Assembly: GCF_019972315.1 (NCBI RefSeq)
Contig: NZ_BLIZ01000001.1
Location: 2,579,521-2,643,520 of the forward strand
Origin: Geobacter sp. AOG1
Lineage (GTDB): Bacteria; Desulfobacterota; Desulfuromonadia; Geobacterales; Geobacteraceae
DNA length: 64,000 bases
Reading direction: 5' to 3'
In this document: positions 53,190-61,837 of the stretch, one piece after another
Position numbering within the stretch: position 1 is the stretch's first letter
Layout: every line of letters begins with the position of its first letter
Made by a program: the position numbers and the translations under genes
Notes under the pieces: generated by a model
Databases searched by the model: none
Seen by the model: the letters and a program-made list of their open reading frames with translations, nothing else
Told to the model about the DNA's origin: nothing

Positions 53190-54116
53190 ATGTCTTTAGT
53201 AATAGCTAATTTTTTCTGGCATGGCTCTTGTCTTAGTCTTCAAGAACATGTTTGTATTTCCTCATTCATCAAAAATGGTTTTGATGTTCGGGTTTATTCT
53301 TATACTGATTTAGAAGTGCCGAAAGGAGCGACGTTATGTGATGCATCCGAGATATTGCCGGCCTCTGATCTGAGTAAGTACACTCAGGCTGGTATGAAAG
53401 CTAACCTCGCGGCTTTTTCGGATGTATTTAGATATCAAGTTATAAGAAAAAAAGGTGGGTGGTGGTTTGACACTGACGTATTGTGTTTAGCATCGTCAAG
53501 TCAGTTTGTACAAATTTTAAGTGCTAAAGACATAAAGGTATCTGCAGGATTCCAGAGTCCTGATGTTATTGCTTGTGGTGTTCTCTACCTGGACTATTCC
53601 TGTTTGACTAATAAGATACTTGATGAAATAGAGAATGTGGGAACAGAATTTGATTGGGGAGCAATAGGGCCGACCCTTATCACGAGAGTTATAAATGAAT
53701 TAAATCTGCGTCATCTGGTTGAGCCGGAAATATTTTTCTACCCGATTCATTACTCACAATTTCGCAGAATGTTTGATCCTGCCTGGACTGATTGGTGCAA
53801 ATCTAGAGTGGATGGTTCACTGTCAGTGCATCTTTGGAACGAATTTATCCGAAGAGATCTGATTCCTAAATCAATCATGCCGCCGTCCGGTTCTTTTCTA
53901 AATGAAGTTTATTTAGAAGTTTGTCCCGAACTTGGCAGTATAAAAGCGCTGCCATTCGAAACGATAAAGGCTCTTTTTGATTACTCGGATTTGAAAGATG
54001 AACACCAACGGCTATCGGATGAACATCAACGATTTGTAGCTATTAAAAATAAGATAATAAATAATTTTATTGTGTCGTTGCTGTTGACTGTACGAAGTAA
54101 AATCAGGAAATTATAA
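53190..54116 (+). CDS. GT32-like glycosyltransferase with DXD motif
   Basis: A 308-residue protein: IANFFWHGSCLSLQEHVCIS at the start, then KANLAAFSDVFRYQVIRKKG and GWWFDTDVLCL, which is the DXD-containing core of the Gly_transf_sug/GT32-type capsule enzymes. These use NDP-sugars with retention of configuration. The C-terminal region contains a short imperfect repeat, DEHQRLSDEHQRF, followed by a basic amphipathic end. Visibly one of the most AT-rich genes of the window. Specific function unknown. Confidence 0.8.
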   Translation: MSLVIANFFWHGSCLSLQEHVCISSFIKNGFDVRVYSYTDLEVPKGATLCDASEILPASDLSKYTQAGMKANLAAFSDVFRYQVIRKKGGWWFDTDVLCLASSSQFVQILSAKDIKVSAGFQSPDVIACGVLYLDYSCLTNKILDEIENVGTEFDWGAIGPTLITRVINELNLRHLVEPEIFFYPIHYSQFRRMFDPAWTDWCKSRVDGSLSVHLWNEFIRRDLIPKSIMPPSGSFLNEVYLEVCPELGSIKALPFETIKALFDYSDLKDEHQRLSDEHQRFVAIKNKIINNFIVSLLLTVRSKIRKL

Positions 54117-54176
54117 AGTTGCCGTGAAATTTGCAATTTAATATTTGAAAGATAACGCAACTAGGTAACTATCATT

Positions 54177-55187
54177 ATGCCGCCGAAAGTAACAGTATGC
54201 ATGCCGGTTTACAATGCTGAAGCTTTCGTAGCCGAAGCTATTTCGAGCATCCTTTCCCAGACGTACAGTGATTTTGAATTACTCATCATTGACGATGGCT
54301 CAACCGATGGTAGCGCCGCCATAGTGAAGGCATTTTCCGACCGACGGATTCGGGTGATACGCAGCAACTCTAACTTGGGGATAGTTGCTGCGTTGAACCG
54401 AGGGATAGGGGAGGCTAAGGGTAAATATATTGCTCGTATGGATGCTGATGATATCTGTATGCCTGACCGACTGGAACGTCAGGTATATTTTATGGATACA
54501 AATCCATCTGTCGGTATCTGTGGTACATGGCTTGAATCTTTTGGTTCTAAACCCAAAGCAGTGTGGTCACCGCCATGTGATGATGACGAAATAAAATGTA
54601 GCTTATTGTTTGAATCGGTTCTTTACCATCCAACCATAATGTTCAGAAAATCATTATTTGATGATCTTGCCATATGTTATTCAGCTGATTTTCCACACGC
54701 CGAAGATTATGAATTATGGGGTCGTTTAGTCGATACTTGCTCGTTTGCAAATATTGGCAAAGTGCTTCTTAAATATCGTTTGCATGATCAAAATATAGGT
54801 TTTTGTGAAGCTGCCACCCAGCAGGCATCTGCAGACAAAGTCAGAATGCGGTTGTTAAACAAATTGGGAATTGAACCCGTTGACGATGAATTGGCCCTTC
54901 ATTCAGCATTGTCGATGTGGCGCGTTTCAGCAGATTTGCAAACTTTGCAAAATGCACATGATTGGCTTTCGAAGCTGGTTCTCGCAAATGTTGCAAGTGG
55001 GCTATTTCCCCAAAAAGCTTTTGAAAGAATTATTGCTCGCAGATGGTATCAGACATGCCTCTTATCAACAACGCTCGGATTTGATGCCTATAGGTTCTGC
55101 TTTCAGTCTCGGTTATGTAATACACTGCAAATTCCCCTTCATCATAGATTTATATTTTTGATACGTGCTCTTTTGCGCAAGGTATAA
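54177..55187 (+). CDS. Family 2 glycosyltransferase
   Basis: A 336-residue GT-A enzyme: VTVCMPVYNAEAFVAEAISS, ELLIIDDGSTDGSAAIV, NLGIVAALNRGIGEAKGKYI, metal-binding ARMDADDICMPDRLE, and HAEDYELWGRLVD. About 100 extra C-terminal residues form a helical region. The tail overlaps an alternative start of the next gene, whose better start lies 13 bases after this stop. Donor and acceptor not predictable. Confidence 0.87.
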   Translation: MPPKVTVCMPVYNAEAFVAEAISSILSQTYSDFELLIIDDGSTDGSAAIVKAFSDRRIRVIRSNSNLGIVAALNRGIGEAKGKYIARMDADDICMPDRLERQVYFMDTNPSVGICGTWLESFGSKPKAVWSPPCDDDEIKCSLLFESVLYHPTIMFRKSLFDDLAICYSADFPHAEDYELWGRLVDTCSFANIGKVLLKYRLHDQNIGFCEAATQQASADKVRMRLLNKLGIEPVDDELALHSALSMWRVSADLQTLQNAHDWLSKLVLANVASGLFPQKAFERIIARRWYQTCLLSTTLGFDAYRFCFQSRLCNTLQIPLHHRFIFLIRALLRKV

Positions 55188-55200
55188 TGAGGGCACATCT

Positions 55201-56427
55201 ATGAGTCCGCCACATAAACAAGAACGAGTTGTAATAATTGCCCCTTCTGCCCCGCCTTCAGGCGCTGGTGGTGTTGCGAACGCACATTATCAGCTCTATC
55301 GTTGTTTCAAACACCGTGGCCTCGACGCTATTCTTTTAACCTTCAACGAACAAGGGAACGACATATCAGAATCTGACATCATCCGTTTTGGGGCTTCTTC
55401 CACGCTGAGATCATTTTTGTCTCTAAGTTGCTCCATATATTTGAAATTTCGCGGGTCGTGCCGGCAGGCCTACCAGTTGAATGATATTATTGCATCGATA
55501 CCTGGTGTACGCCAACTTAATAAGACACTCCGCCATCTTAATCCGGAGCATATTATTATTCCTGACCATGGTGCCCCTGGACTTTTTCTCGACAAAGGAA
55601 ATGCACGGCTAACACTGGTGACACACCATAACCCGTCTCGATTCAACAAAGATTTGGCTTTAGGAGATTACTGTCCTGTTGATATACATGATGCCATTTC
55701 TCTTGAACAACGTGTTCTGAAAAAAGTTGATGGTGTGATTGCACCGTCACGGTACATGGAGGGCGTTTTCAGGGAAACGTTTCACTTCGACGGCCCTGTT
55801 ACGATGATTCACAATCCGGTTGATTTAATGTTTGTTGACGAAATATCCAAAAATGATGTGCGGGCTGAACTTGGCCTGCCTATAGAAGCACCCCTGGTAT
55901 ACATACCCTCAGCAGGAAGCAGGTTGAAGGGAGCATGTTATGTGGCGCAGATCATCAGAAGTCTGGCAGGTATCTACCGTGGTAAGCTGGGTTTCTATCT
56001 GTCTGGAGGGATATCAAAGGAACTCATGGAGGTGCTTCATGGTCTTCCCCAGAATGTTCGCGTATTCTCGCCAGGACATTTGGATTATGCCAGCAATCTG
56101 GCATTGATAAAAGCCTGTAGTTTTGGTGTTTCACCAACCCTTATTGAGAGTTTCGGCATGTCCATCCTTGAGGCTAATCTGTGTGGCGTGCCAATGGTGG
56201 TTTTCCGGGTGGGAGGAACAGGAGAAATTATAGTTGATGGTCTTAACGGTTTCTGCGTCCCCTGTCATGATATTAACAGTCTTTGCTCTACAGCAGAACA
56301 GTTTCTAAATGTCGAATTCTGCAAGAAGATGGGGGATTCGGCCTGTCGCTATTCGCGTCAATACTTTGAAACCAATGCGATTATTGACCGTTACCTGGCT
56401 TTCTGCCATATTGGTATAGGTTATTGA
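55201..56427 (+). CDS. Family 4 glycosyltransferase
   Basis: 408 residues from ATG 55201, with GAGGG seven bases upstream; an upstream ATG at 55165 lies inside the preceding gene and is less likely. GT-B fold: VVIIAPSAPPSGAGGVANAH at the start, then VDGVIAPSRYMEGVF, IPSAGSRLKGACYVAQ, FGVSPTLIESFGMSILEANL and CGVPMVVFRVGGTGEIIVDG. Typical retaining NDP-sugar transferase of O-antigen or capsule loci. A methyltransferase gene follows after 10 bases. Confidence 0.88.
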   Translation: MSPPHKQERVVIIAPSAPPSGAGGVANAHYQLYRCFKHRGLDAILLTFNEQGNDISESDIIRFGASSTLRSFLSLSCSIYLKFRGSCRQAYQLNDIIASIPGVRQLNKTLRHLNPEHIIIPDHGAPGLFLDKGNARLTLVTHHNPSRFNKDLALGDYCPVDIHDAISLEQRVLKKVDGVIAPSRYMEGVFRETFHFDGPVTMIHNPVDLMFVDEISKNDVRAELGLPIEAPLVYIPSAGSRLKGACYVAQIIRSLAGIYRGKLGFYLSGGISKELMEVLHGLPQNVRVFSPGHLDYASNLALIKACSFGVSPTLIESFGMSILEANLCGVPMVVFRVGGTGEIIVDGLNGFCVPCHDINSLCSTAEQFLNVEFCKKMGDSACRYSRQYFETNAIIDRYLAFCHIGIGY

Positions 56428-56437
56428 CAGAGGACGC

Positions 56438-57277
56438 ATGATTCATAACACCGTTGATTATAGTCTCATTTTGAATGATGTCATCCGGGAACTGCATGCC
56501 TGCCCCGTTGACCTGCTGTCAATAGGTGATGGCGATGGGGAGTCGGCTTACCTTGAACACTCCAGGCAATCATACCAACGCACCCTGAAAGATATTGTCC
56601 AGCTTGTTGATTCACTTCATCTCAAGCCCCATGAGGTTCGTATTTTGGAAATAGGTGGGTTTCTCGGAGTAGTGAGCAGCACGCTGGCACGAATCGGTTT
56701 TGACGTTACCGTTCTAGATATACCTGAATTCATGTCAAATATGAGGCTGAGCAAACGTTACCTGCACGATGGTGTTGCCACTATTGCCGCCAACCTGCGT
56801 GACTATCTCATACCTGTTCAATCAGGCACCTTAACGCTGGCAATTATGTGTGAGACTCTGGAGCATCTTAATTTTAACCCATTGCCTGTCATGGCTGAGG
56901 TTAACAGGATTCTTTCAGCGGATGGCTACCTATATCTGTCACTGCCTAACCAGGCATCACTGGTGAACAGGGCAAAACTGCTCGCTGGTCGCTCGATTCA
57001 TAACCCGGTCACCGATTTTGCGGAACAGCTTACCAAAAAGAGTAATATGGTCGTGGGTATTCACTGGCGTGAATACACAGCTGCTGAATTGCGGGAGATG
57101 CTTGACCTGAGTGGTTTTTCAATAGTAAGCCACGAGTTTTTTACCACACATCATGCTAGCCTTCCAGCTCGGCTAGCGTATGCCCTGTTTCCCAAGTTGA
57201 GGTCGAATCAGACTCTGCTAGCCCGCAAGGTAGCAGCGGTTAATGCGGACTTTCATTTTTCTGACGCAACGCGGTGA
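56438..57277 (+). CDS. SAM-dependent methyltransferase
   Basis: A 279-residue class I methyltransferase: motif I VRILEIGGFLGVVSSTLA at about residue 68, FDVTVLDIPEFMSNMR, LAIMCETLEHLNFNP and DGYLYLSLPNQASL. The residues before the core contain no recognised domain. In a polysaccharide cluster it could methylate a sugar or cap the chain end, which in ABC-exported O antigens stops growth and is read by Wzt; that link is inference. It is the last gene before a 172-base gap with a terminator-like hairpin. Confidence 0.82.
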   Translation: MIHNTVDYSLILNDVIRELHACPVDLLSIGDGDGESAYLEHSRQSYQRTLKDIVQLVDSLHLKPHEVRILEIGGFLGVVSSTLARIGFDVTVLDIPEFMSNMRLSKRYLHDGVATIAANLRDYLIPVQSGTLTLAIMCETLEHLNFNPLPVMAEVNRILSADGYLYLSLPNQASLVNRAKLLAGRSIHNPVTDFAEQLTKKSNMVVGIHWREYTAAELREMLDLSGFSIVSHEFFTTHHASLPARLAYALFPKLRSNQTLLARKVAAVNADFHFSDATR

Positions 57278-57394
57278 CAGGAGCCACACCGCCCCTCAAA
57301 TTTTAAATTGAAATCTAAAATGATGATGATCTTTTACTTTAAGAGGAATCGGTAATGATCGTCACCCTGTAACGTGATTTTGGCCTTGAAGTGG

Positions 57395-57430
57395 CTCGCC
57401 CAGATAGACCTGGCGGCGAGTTTCTGTTTT
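57395..57430 (+). terminator. Terminator-like hairpin
   Basis: CTCGCC (57395-57400) pairs with GGCGAG (57415-57420), with an inner CAG/CTG pair, followed by TTTCTGTTTT. It lies between the methyltransferase and the DUF6056 gene. The loop is large, so strength is uncertain. Confidence 0.45.
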
Positions 57431-57449
57431 GTTCGAATGGAGTGCTTTA

Positions 57450-58865
57450 TTGAGAACATTTTTAGCTACAAAGAAGCTTGAATCGGCTCTGGCCCTCTTC
57501 CTCGCAGGGGGAGTGGCCATTTTCCTAATAAACGCACTTTTTGCGCATCCCTGGACAGACGACTATATCTACTCAGCAATTTCCAGGGACAAGGGTTTTG
57601 CCGATTCCTTCATTTTCTGGTTCAACAATGTAACAGGGCGCTACTTTTCCACCAGTCTATTACTGGTAAACCCCATGGTCTACGGTCAATTGTGGGGTTA
57701 CAAATTGCTCCCTTTTCTGCTCTATACCACGCTCTTTGGTACCCTTATATTCGTTCTCGAGGAAATCACAACTGGCCACCTCTCCCTACAGCAAAGTTTC
57801 CTGTTTGTTCTCGCGCTTCTCTTCGTCTATCTCGACCAGATGCCTGATATTCGTTCAGGTATTTACTGGATGACAGGGACTATCACCTATCTTGCGGGAA
57901 CAATCCTGCTGTTCCTCCTCTTGATGGTTATGATCCGCATTCTGAAGCGCGGGGAGGATGGAGGATCATTGCTCACCTGGAGCGGTGTCGTTCTCGGGCT
58001 TTGTCTGCCCGGAACCAATGAGATTATCTTGGCAGTATTGATCCCTATGGTAGTGTTTTTCCTCTTCTTGGATTATCGTCAGGGACATATAGTCAACCGC
58101 CATTTGCTGCTCATTCTGGCTGCTGTCCTTCTGGGGAGTTGCTTCGCGCTCCTGGCACCGGGGAATGCTGTGCGCCTGGGGAGCTACCCTGGGAGTCGAA
58201 ATATACTGCAGTCGATGATTCAGTCAGGGGCCGCAACCCTCTCATCGCTGAAGCTCTGGCTCGGCACTCCACATGTCATGGTGCTGACTCTGCTAGTGGC
58301 GATGGCTACCCGTCGCATGCCTTCGTTGCAGGGTCTCGGCAGGGGGGTGCACCCGGTTATTTCCTCCGCGTTGCTCCTTCTCTTTATTTTCGGCTGTTAC
58401 TTTCCCCCTTACTGGAGCATGGGCATTAATCCTCCGGACCGAGTGGTGAACTTGATCTACCTTTTATTTCTCGTGGTCTGGCTTTTCAATGTTGTGGTGA
58501 TCACTGTGCGCTTCGACCCGCGAGTCTTTGATGTTATCGGCGGCCTGCGGATGGCTTTCGTGGTGCCACTCCTTGTTGCCTACACGCTTTTCCTCCTCAG
58601 TCTCGGGCATTCGAATCTTGTTATGGTCGCCGGTGATTTGGTTAGCGGAAGAAGCTACCGCTTCGATCGGGAATTGCGGCAGAGGTATGCCCAGATAAAG
58701 GCAGATCCGAAACCCGACTGTGAAGTTGATGTTTTGAAATATGTTCCGAAAAGCCTCTTTTTCTCGGACATTTATTTTGTAAATAGGGACTGGATTAACC
58801 AGAGTTACGCCGATTACTATGGGAAAAGTTCAATCATCCTGAGAAGAATTCGGTCGGTACAATGA
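57450..58865 (+). CDS. DUF6056-like polytopic membrane protein
   Basis: About 471 residues from TTG 57450, preceded by GGAG at seven bases; TTG 57429 is an alternative. Roughly eleven membrane helices. Early loop ANPWTDDYIYS-like (HPWTDDYIYSAI) with acidic pair, NNVTGRYFSTSLL, GIYWMTGTITYLAG, GTNEIILAVL and FALLAPGNAVRLGSYPG, which fit the DUF6056 family. The acidic pair in the first outer loop suggests a GT-C-type glycosyltransferase or polymerase-like role; no function is proven. Overlaps the next gene by four bases. GC is higher than in the preceding genes. Confidence 0.7.
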   Translation: MRTFLATKKLESALALFLAGGVAIFLINALFAHPWTDDYIYSAISRDKGFADSFIFWFNNVTGRYFSTSLLLVNPMVYGQLWGYKLLPFLLYTTLFGTLIFVLEEITTGHLSLQQSFLFVLALLFVYLDQMPDIRSGIYWMTGTITYLAGTILLFLLLMVMIRILKRGEDGGSLLTWSGVVLGLCLPGTNEIILAVLIPMVVFFLFLDYRQGHIVNRHLLLILAAVLLGSCFALLAPGNAVRLGSYPGSRNILQSMIQSGAATLSSLKLWLGTPHVMVLTLLVAMATRRMPSLQGLGRGVHPVISSALLLLFIFGCYFPPYWSMGINPPDRVVNLIYLLFLVVWLFNVVVITVRFDPRVFDVIGGLRMAFVVPLLVAYTLFLLSLGHSNLVMVAGDLVSGRSYRFDRELRQRYAQIKADPKPDCEVDVLKYVPKSLFFSDIYFVNRDWINQSYADYYGKSSIILRRIRSVQ

Positions 58866-59821
58866 GAGAGAAGCGTTTCCGAAATAATGAAACAACATAT
58901 GTGGGACGACTCTCATGGGATCTGAAGACACCAGTTGTACTCATGATCTTTAACCGTCCTGAAACGACACACCAGGTTTTTGAAGCAGTTCGTGCCGTTC
59001 GTCCTCGACAACTACTGGTCGTTGCTGATGGCCCCCGCCCCCTTAATCAGGGAGAAGTGGAGCGCTGTCGTGAGACCAGGGCAATTATTGAGTCTGTGGA
59101 CTGGGACTGTCAGGTTCTTACCAACTACTCCTCTGAAAATCTTGGCTGTATGCGACGGGTTTCAAGTGGTTTGGACTGGGTATTCCAAGAAGTTGATGAG
59201 GCAATTATTCTTGAAGATGATTGCCTCCCTCATCCGTCATTTTTTAGGTATTGTAGTGAACTGCTGGAGTATTACCGTAACGAGTCACAAATCGCTCAAA
59301 TTTGTGGAGCGAATTTTCAATTCAATCGTTGTCAATTACCGTACAGTTATTATTTTTCCCGTTATAACCATATTTGGGGATGGGCTTCTTGGAAACGAGC
59401 ATGGGAGTCGCATGACAATGAAATGACCGACTGGCCAGACCTCAGAAAAAGTAAGTTGCTTGAGAATATTCTTTCCGGTAAGAAGGAGACGACTTACTGG
59501 ACAGATGTACTCGATAGGGTCTATGCCGGCGAAATTGACACGTGGGACTGTCGCTGGACCTTATCCTGCTGGAAGAATCGAATGCTGTCAGTAATACCAT
59601 CTGTAAACTTGGTTTCCAATATAGGATTTGGCCCAGGGGCCACTCATACACCAGTCCCGAATAGATATGCATCAATGGAGACTGAGTCAATTGCTTTTCC
59701 GTTATGTCATCCTTCAGTTATAGAGGTAGATTCTGAAGCGGATGACTACACGGGGAAAACCATGTTTCGTACCCCTACCATGACTGACCGAATCATCAAT
59801 AGATTCCGGAGGCATATTTGA
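58862..59821 (+). CDS. HlpA-like nucleotide-diphospho-sugar transferase
   Basis: A 319-residue protein: TPVVLMIFNRPETTHQVFEA, LLVVADGPRP, NLGCMRRVSSGLDWVF, EAIILEDDCLPHPSFF (acidic metal-binding triad), WGWASWKRAWE and NIGFGPGATHT. This matches the hemolytic protein HlpA-like/GNT-I-like glycosyltransferases common in surface glycan loci. The naming HlpA is historical and does not imply haemolysis. Its TGA shares one base with the next ATG. Confidence 0.78.
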   Translation: MREKRFRNNETTYVGRLSWDLKTPVVLMIFNRPETTHQVFEAVRAVRPRQLLVVADGPRPLNQGEVERCRETRAIIESVDWDCQVLTNYSSENLGCMRRVSSGLDWVFQEVDEAIILEDDCLPHPSFFRYCSELLEYYRNESQIAQICGANFQFNRCQLPYSYYFSRYNHIWGWASWKRAWESHDNEMTDWPDLRKSKLLENILSGKKETTYWTDVLDRVYAGEIDTWDCRWTLSCWKNRMLSVIPSVNLVSNIGFGPGATHTPVPNRYASMETESIAFPLCHPSVIEVDSEADDYTGKTMFRTPTMTDRIINRFRRHI

Positions 59822-60621
59822 TGCGGTGCCCTATCTGTTCTGGTTGCGCGGAACATTTCGACAGTGCTGTGATATTGGGTAAGTATGAAGGGCATTTCCT
59901 ACGCTGTTTATCGTGTGGTTTTCTGTTTGCAGATAATCCGATCTGGCTGGACGAGGCGAATAGCACGGCAATAAATGTAACTGATCTGGGCTTGGTGGGC
60001 AGAAACATATGGTTTGCGAACATAGCGCGTTCCGTCGTTTTTTATTTATTTGACTCAAACGGCAAGTTCCTTGACTACGGAGGTGGGACAGGGCTCTTTA
60101 CCAGATTGATGCGTGATGCGGGATACGATTGGTACTGGTATGACAAATTCTGCCTGAATATCTTTGCAGAGGGGTTTTCAGCAGATATGGGTAGCGGTTT
60201 GAGGTATGAACTATTGACCGCTGCTGAGTTGTTTGAGCATCTGGTTGATCCTGTGCAGACCCTTTCTGAGCTGAATAATCTTTCAGAAAACATACTTTTT
60301 ACAACCCAATTGTTACCTGAGAATCCGCCTAGGCTTGATGCATGGTGGTATTACGGCCTAGAACACGGCCAGCATGTTTCGTTCTTTAGCAGAAAATCGC
60401 TGCAGATACTTGCAGAGTCGAGTGGATTAATTATGAAGAGCAACGGTAACAATCTCCATCTCTTTTGCAGAAAAAATATGCCAAATTTGCTCTTCAAGTT
60501 TGTCACAAATCCGTTCCTATGTGGAATTACAGCGTTGCTGCATCGCAGAAGTTCTCTTTTGTCTTCCGATTACGAAATAATGCGAAACAGCAAAAGGGTC
60601 GTGGATGCGAATCGCACTTAA
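59821..60621 (+). CDS. Zinc-ribbon SAM methyltransferase
   Basis: 266 residues from ATG 59821 (a TTG three bases earlier is less likely). The N terminus has two Cys pairs, CPIC and CLSC, spaced by about 26 residues, as in zinc-ribbon methyltransferases of sugar pathways. The Rossmann core follows: FLDYGGGTGLFTRLMRDAGY, TAAELFEHLVDPVQTLSEL and FTTQLLPENPP. Related proteins include C-methyltransferases of deoxysugar biosynthesis, but that activity is not shown here. Overlaps the GT4 gene by 17 bases. Confidence 0.78.
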   Translation: MRCPICSGCAEHFDSAVILGKYEGHFLRCLSCGFLFADNPIWLDEANSTAINVTDLGLVGRNIWFANIARSVVFYLFDSNGKFLDYGGGTGLFTRLMRDAGYDWYWYDKFCLNIFAEGFSADMGSGLRYELLTAAELFEHLVDPVQTLSELNNLSENILFTTQLLPENPPRLDAWWYYGLEHGQHVSFFSRKSLQILAESSGLIMKSNGNNLHLFCRKNMPNLLFKFVTNPFLCGITALLHRRSSLLSSDYEIMRNSKRVVDANRT

Positions 60622-61762
60622 TCTTATTGGATACTCGCCGGGATGCGGTGGCGTAGAAACCTATATCATTAATCTGCTCACGGCACTTCAATGTGCAGAC
60701 ACGGAAAATCACTATCTTGTCCTCTGTGATGATTCGGCCGCTTCAAGTCTGCTACTGGAGGCGGACAACTTCCACTTGAAAACCGTTGCCTACCAAAAAT
60801 ACAGCCTTAAAGGTATGCTGCGCGGGGCGCTCCTAAGAACGGCCGGGTATGATATTCTTGTCCGTGAACTTGCCGGTATTGAAGTAGATGTTATGCATCA
60901 CCCCTTGACTATATTGAATCCTGCCGGTCTTTCTTATCCTTCGGTTCTAACCTTTCATGACATGCAGCAGGAATATTTTCCAGAATTCTTTTCCCATAAG
61001 GAGTTAAGGCAGAGACGCAAGACTTACCAATCATCGGTACAGGAGGCAAATGCGGTCATAGCGGTATCAGCTCATGCCAAAAATTGTCTTGTAGAAAAAT
61101 ACGACATTAGCCCTCTAAAGGTCCATGTCGTCTATTCAGGATGTGGAAATGAATTTTATGTCAGGGAACCGGCATCTTTGTCAAAGACAATTACAACGTT
61201 TAGCCTCGAGCGTCCCTTTATGTTTTATCCGGCAGCTACCTGGCCTCACAAAAACCACGTACGTCTTTTAGAGGCACTAAAGCTGCTTATAAACCAAGGC
61301 AGTTTCGATGGGGAATTGTTGTTAACCGGGGCACAGAAGAATGCCCACCGGGATGTAAATGAAACTATCAAAAGGCTGAGACTCGAGGCGAAGGTCAGGT
61401 GGCTTGGCTATCTTCCGCAGAATGTTATTCCTCAACTTTACAATTTGGCAAGGCTCATGGTGTTCCCATCTCTTTTTGAAGGGTTCGGACTCCCTGTTAT
61501 TGAGGCTATGGCGTCTGGATGTCCGGTTGTTTGTTCACAAAATAGTTCGCTGCCTGAAGTTGGTGGAAAGGCAGCGGTATACTTTGACCCTCTCAACGCT
61601 GAAGACATAGCAGAAAAGATTTCCTCGGTCTGGAGTAATGACGAGACACGGGAGAAAATTCGACAGGAAGGGTTATTGCAAGCCGCGAAGTTTCAATGGG
61701 AGATTACCGCGAAAAACACACTAGCAGTCTATCGTCGTGTTAGAGATGAAACAATGATCTAA
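60605..61762 (+). CDS. Family 4 glycosyltransferase (mannosyltransferase-like)
   Basis: A 385-residue GT-B enzyme: IALNLIGYSPGCGGVETYII at the start, HHPLTILNPAGLSYPSVLTF, FHDMQQEYFPEFFS, NAVIAVSAHAKNCLVEKY, MFYPAATWPHKNHVRLLEAL, WLGYLPQNVIPQLYNLAR, PSLFEGFGLPVIEAMASG and CPVVCSQNSSLPEVGGKAA. The FYPAATWPHKNH region resembles GT4 mannosyl- or rhamnosyltransferases of O-antigen loci. ATG chosen overlaps the preceding methyltransferase. It is followed by a 75-base gap without clear signals. Confidence 0.88.
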   Translation: MRIALNLIGYSPGCGGVETYIINLLTALQCADTENHYLVLCDDSAASSLLLEADNFHLKTVAYQKYSLKGMLRGALLRTAGYDILVRELAGIEVDVMHHPLTILNPAGLSYPSVLTFHDMQQEYFPEFFSHKELRQRRKTYQSSVQEANAVIAVSAHAKNCLVEKYDISPLKVHVVYSGCGNEFYVREPASLSKTITTFSLERPFMFYPAATWPHKNHVRLLEALKLLINQGSFDGELLLTGAQKNAHRDVNETIKRLRLEAKVRWLGYLPQNVIPQLYNLARLMVFPSLFEGFGLPVIEAMASGCPVVCSQNSSLPEVGGKAAVYFDPLNAEDIAEKISSVWSNDETREKIRQEGLLQAAKFQWEITAKNTLAVYRRVRDETMI

Positions 61763-61837
61763 GAGCTGGATCATAAGTAGAGGGTGTAAAAAGATTTGTG
61801 AAAGGGTTGGAGGGAAGGAACAGGTTTACATTCGCTA

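Noticed and set aside
57278-57449. Possible insertion-sequence remnant between the methyltransferase and DUF6056 genes
   Set aside because: Translations in several frames gave no recognisable transposase blocks; only a terminator-like hairpin can be supported.
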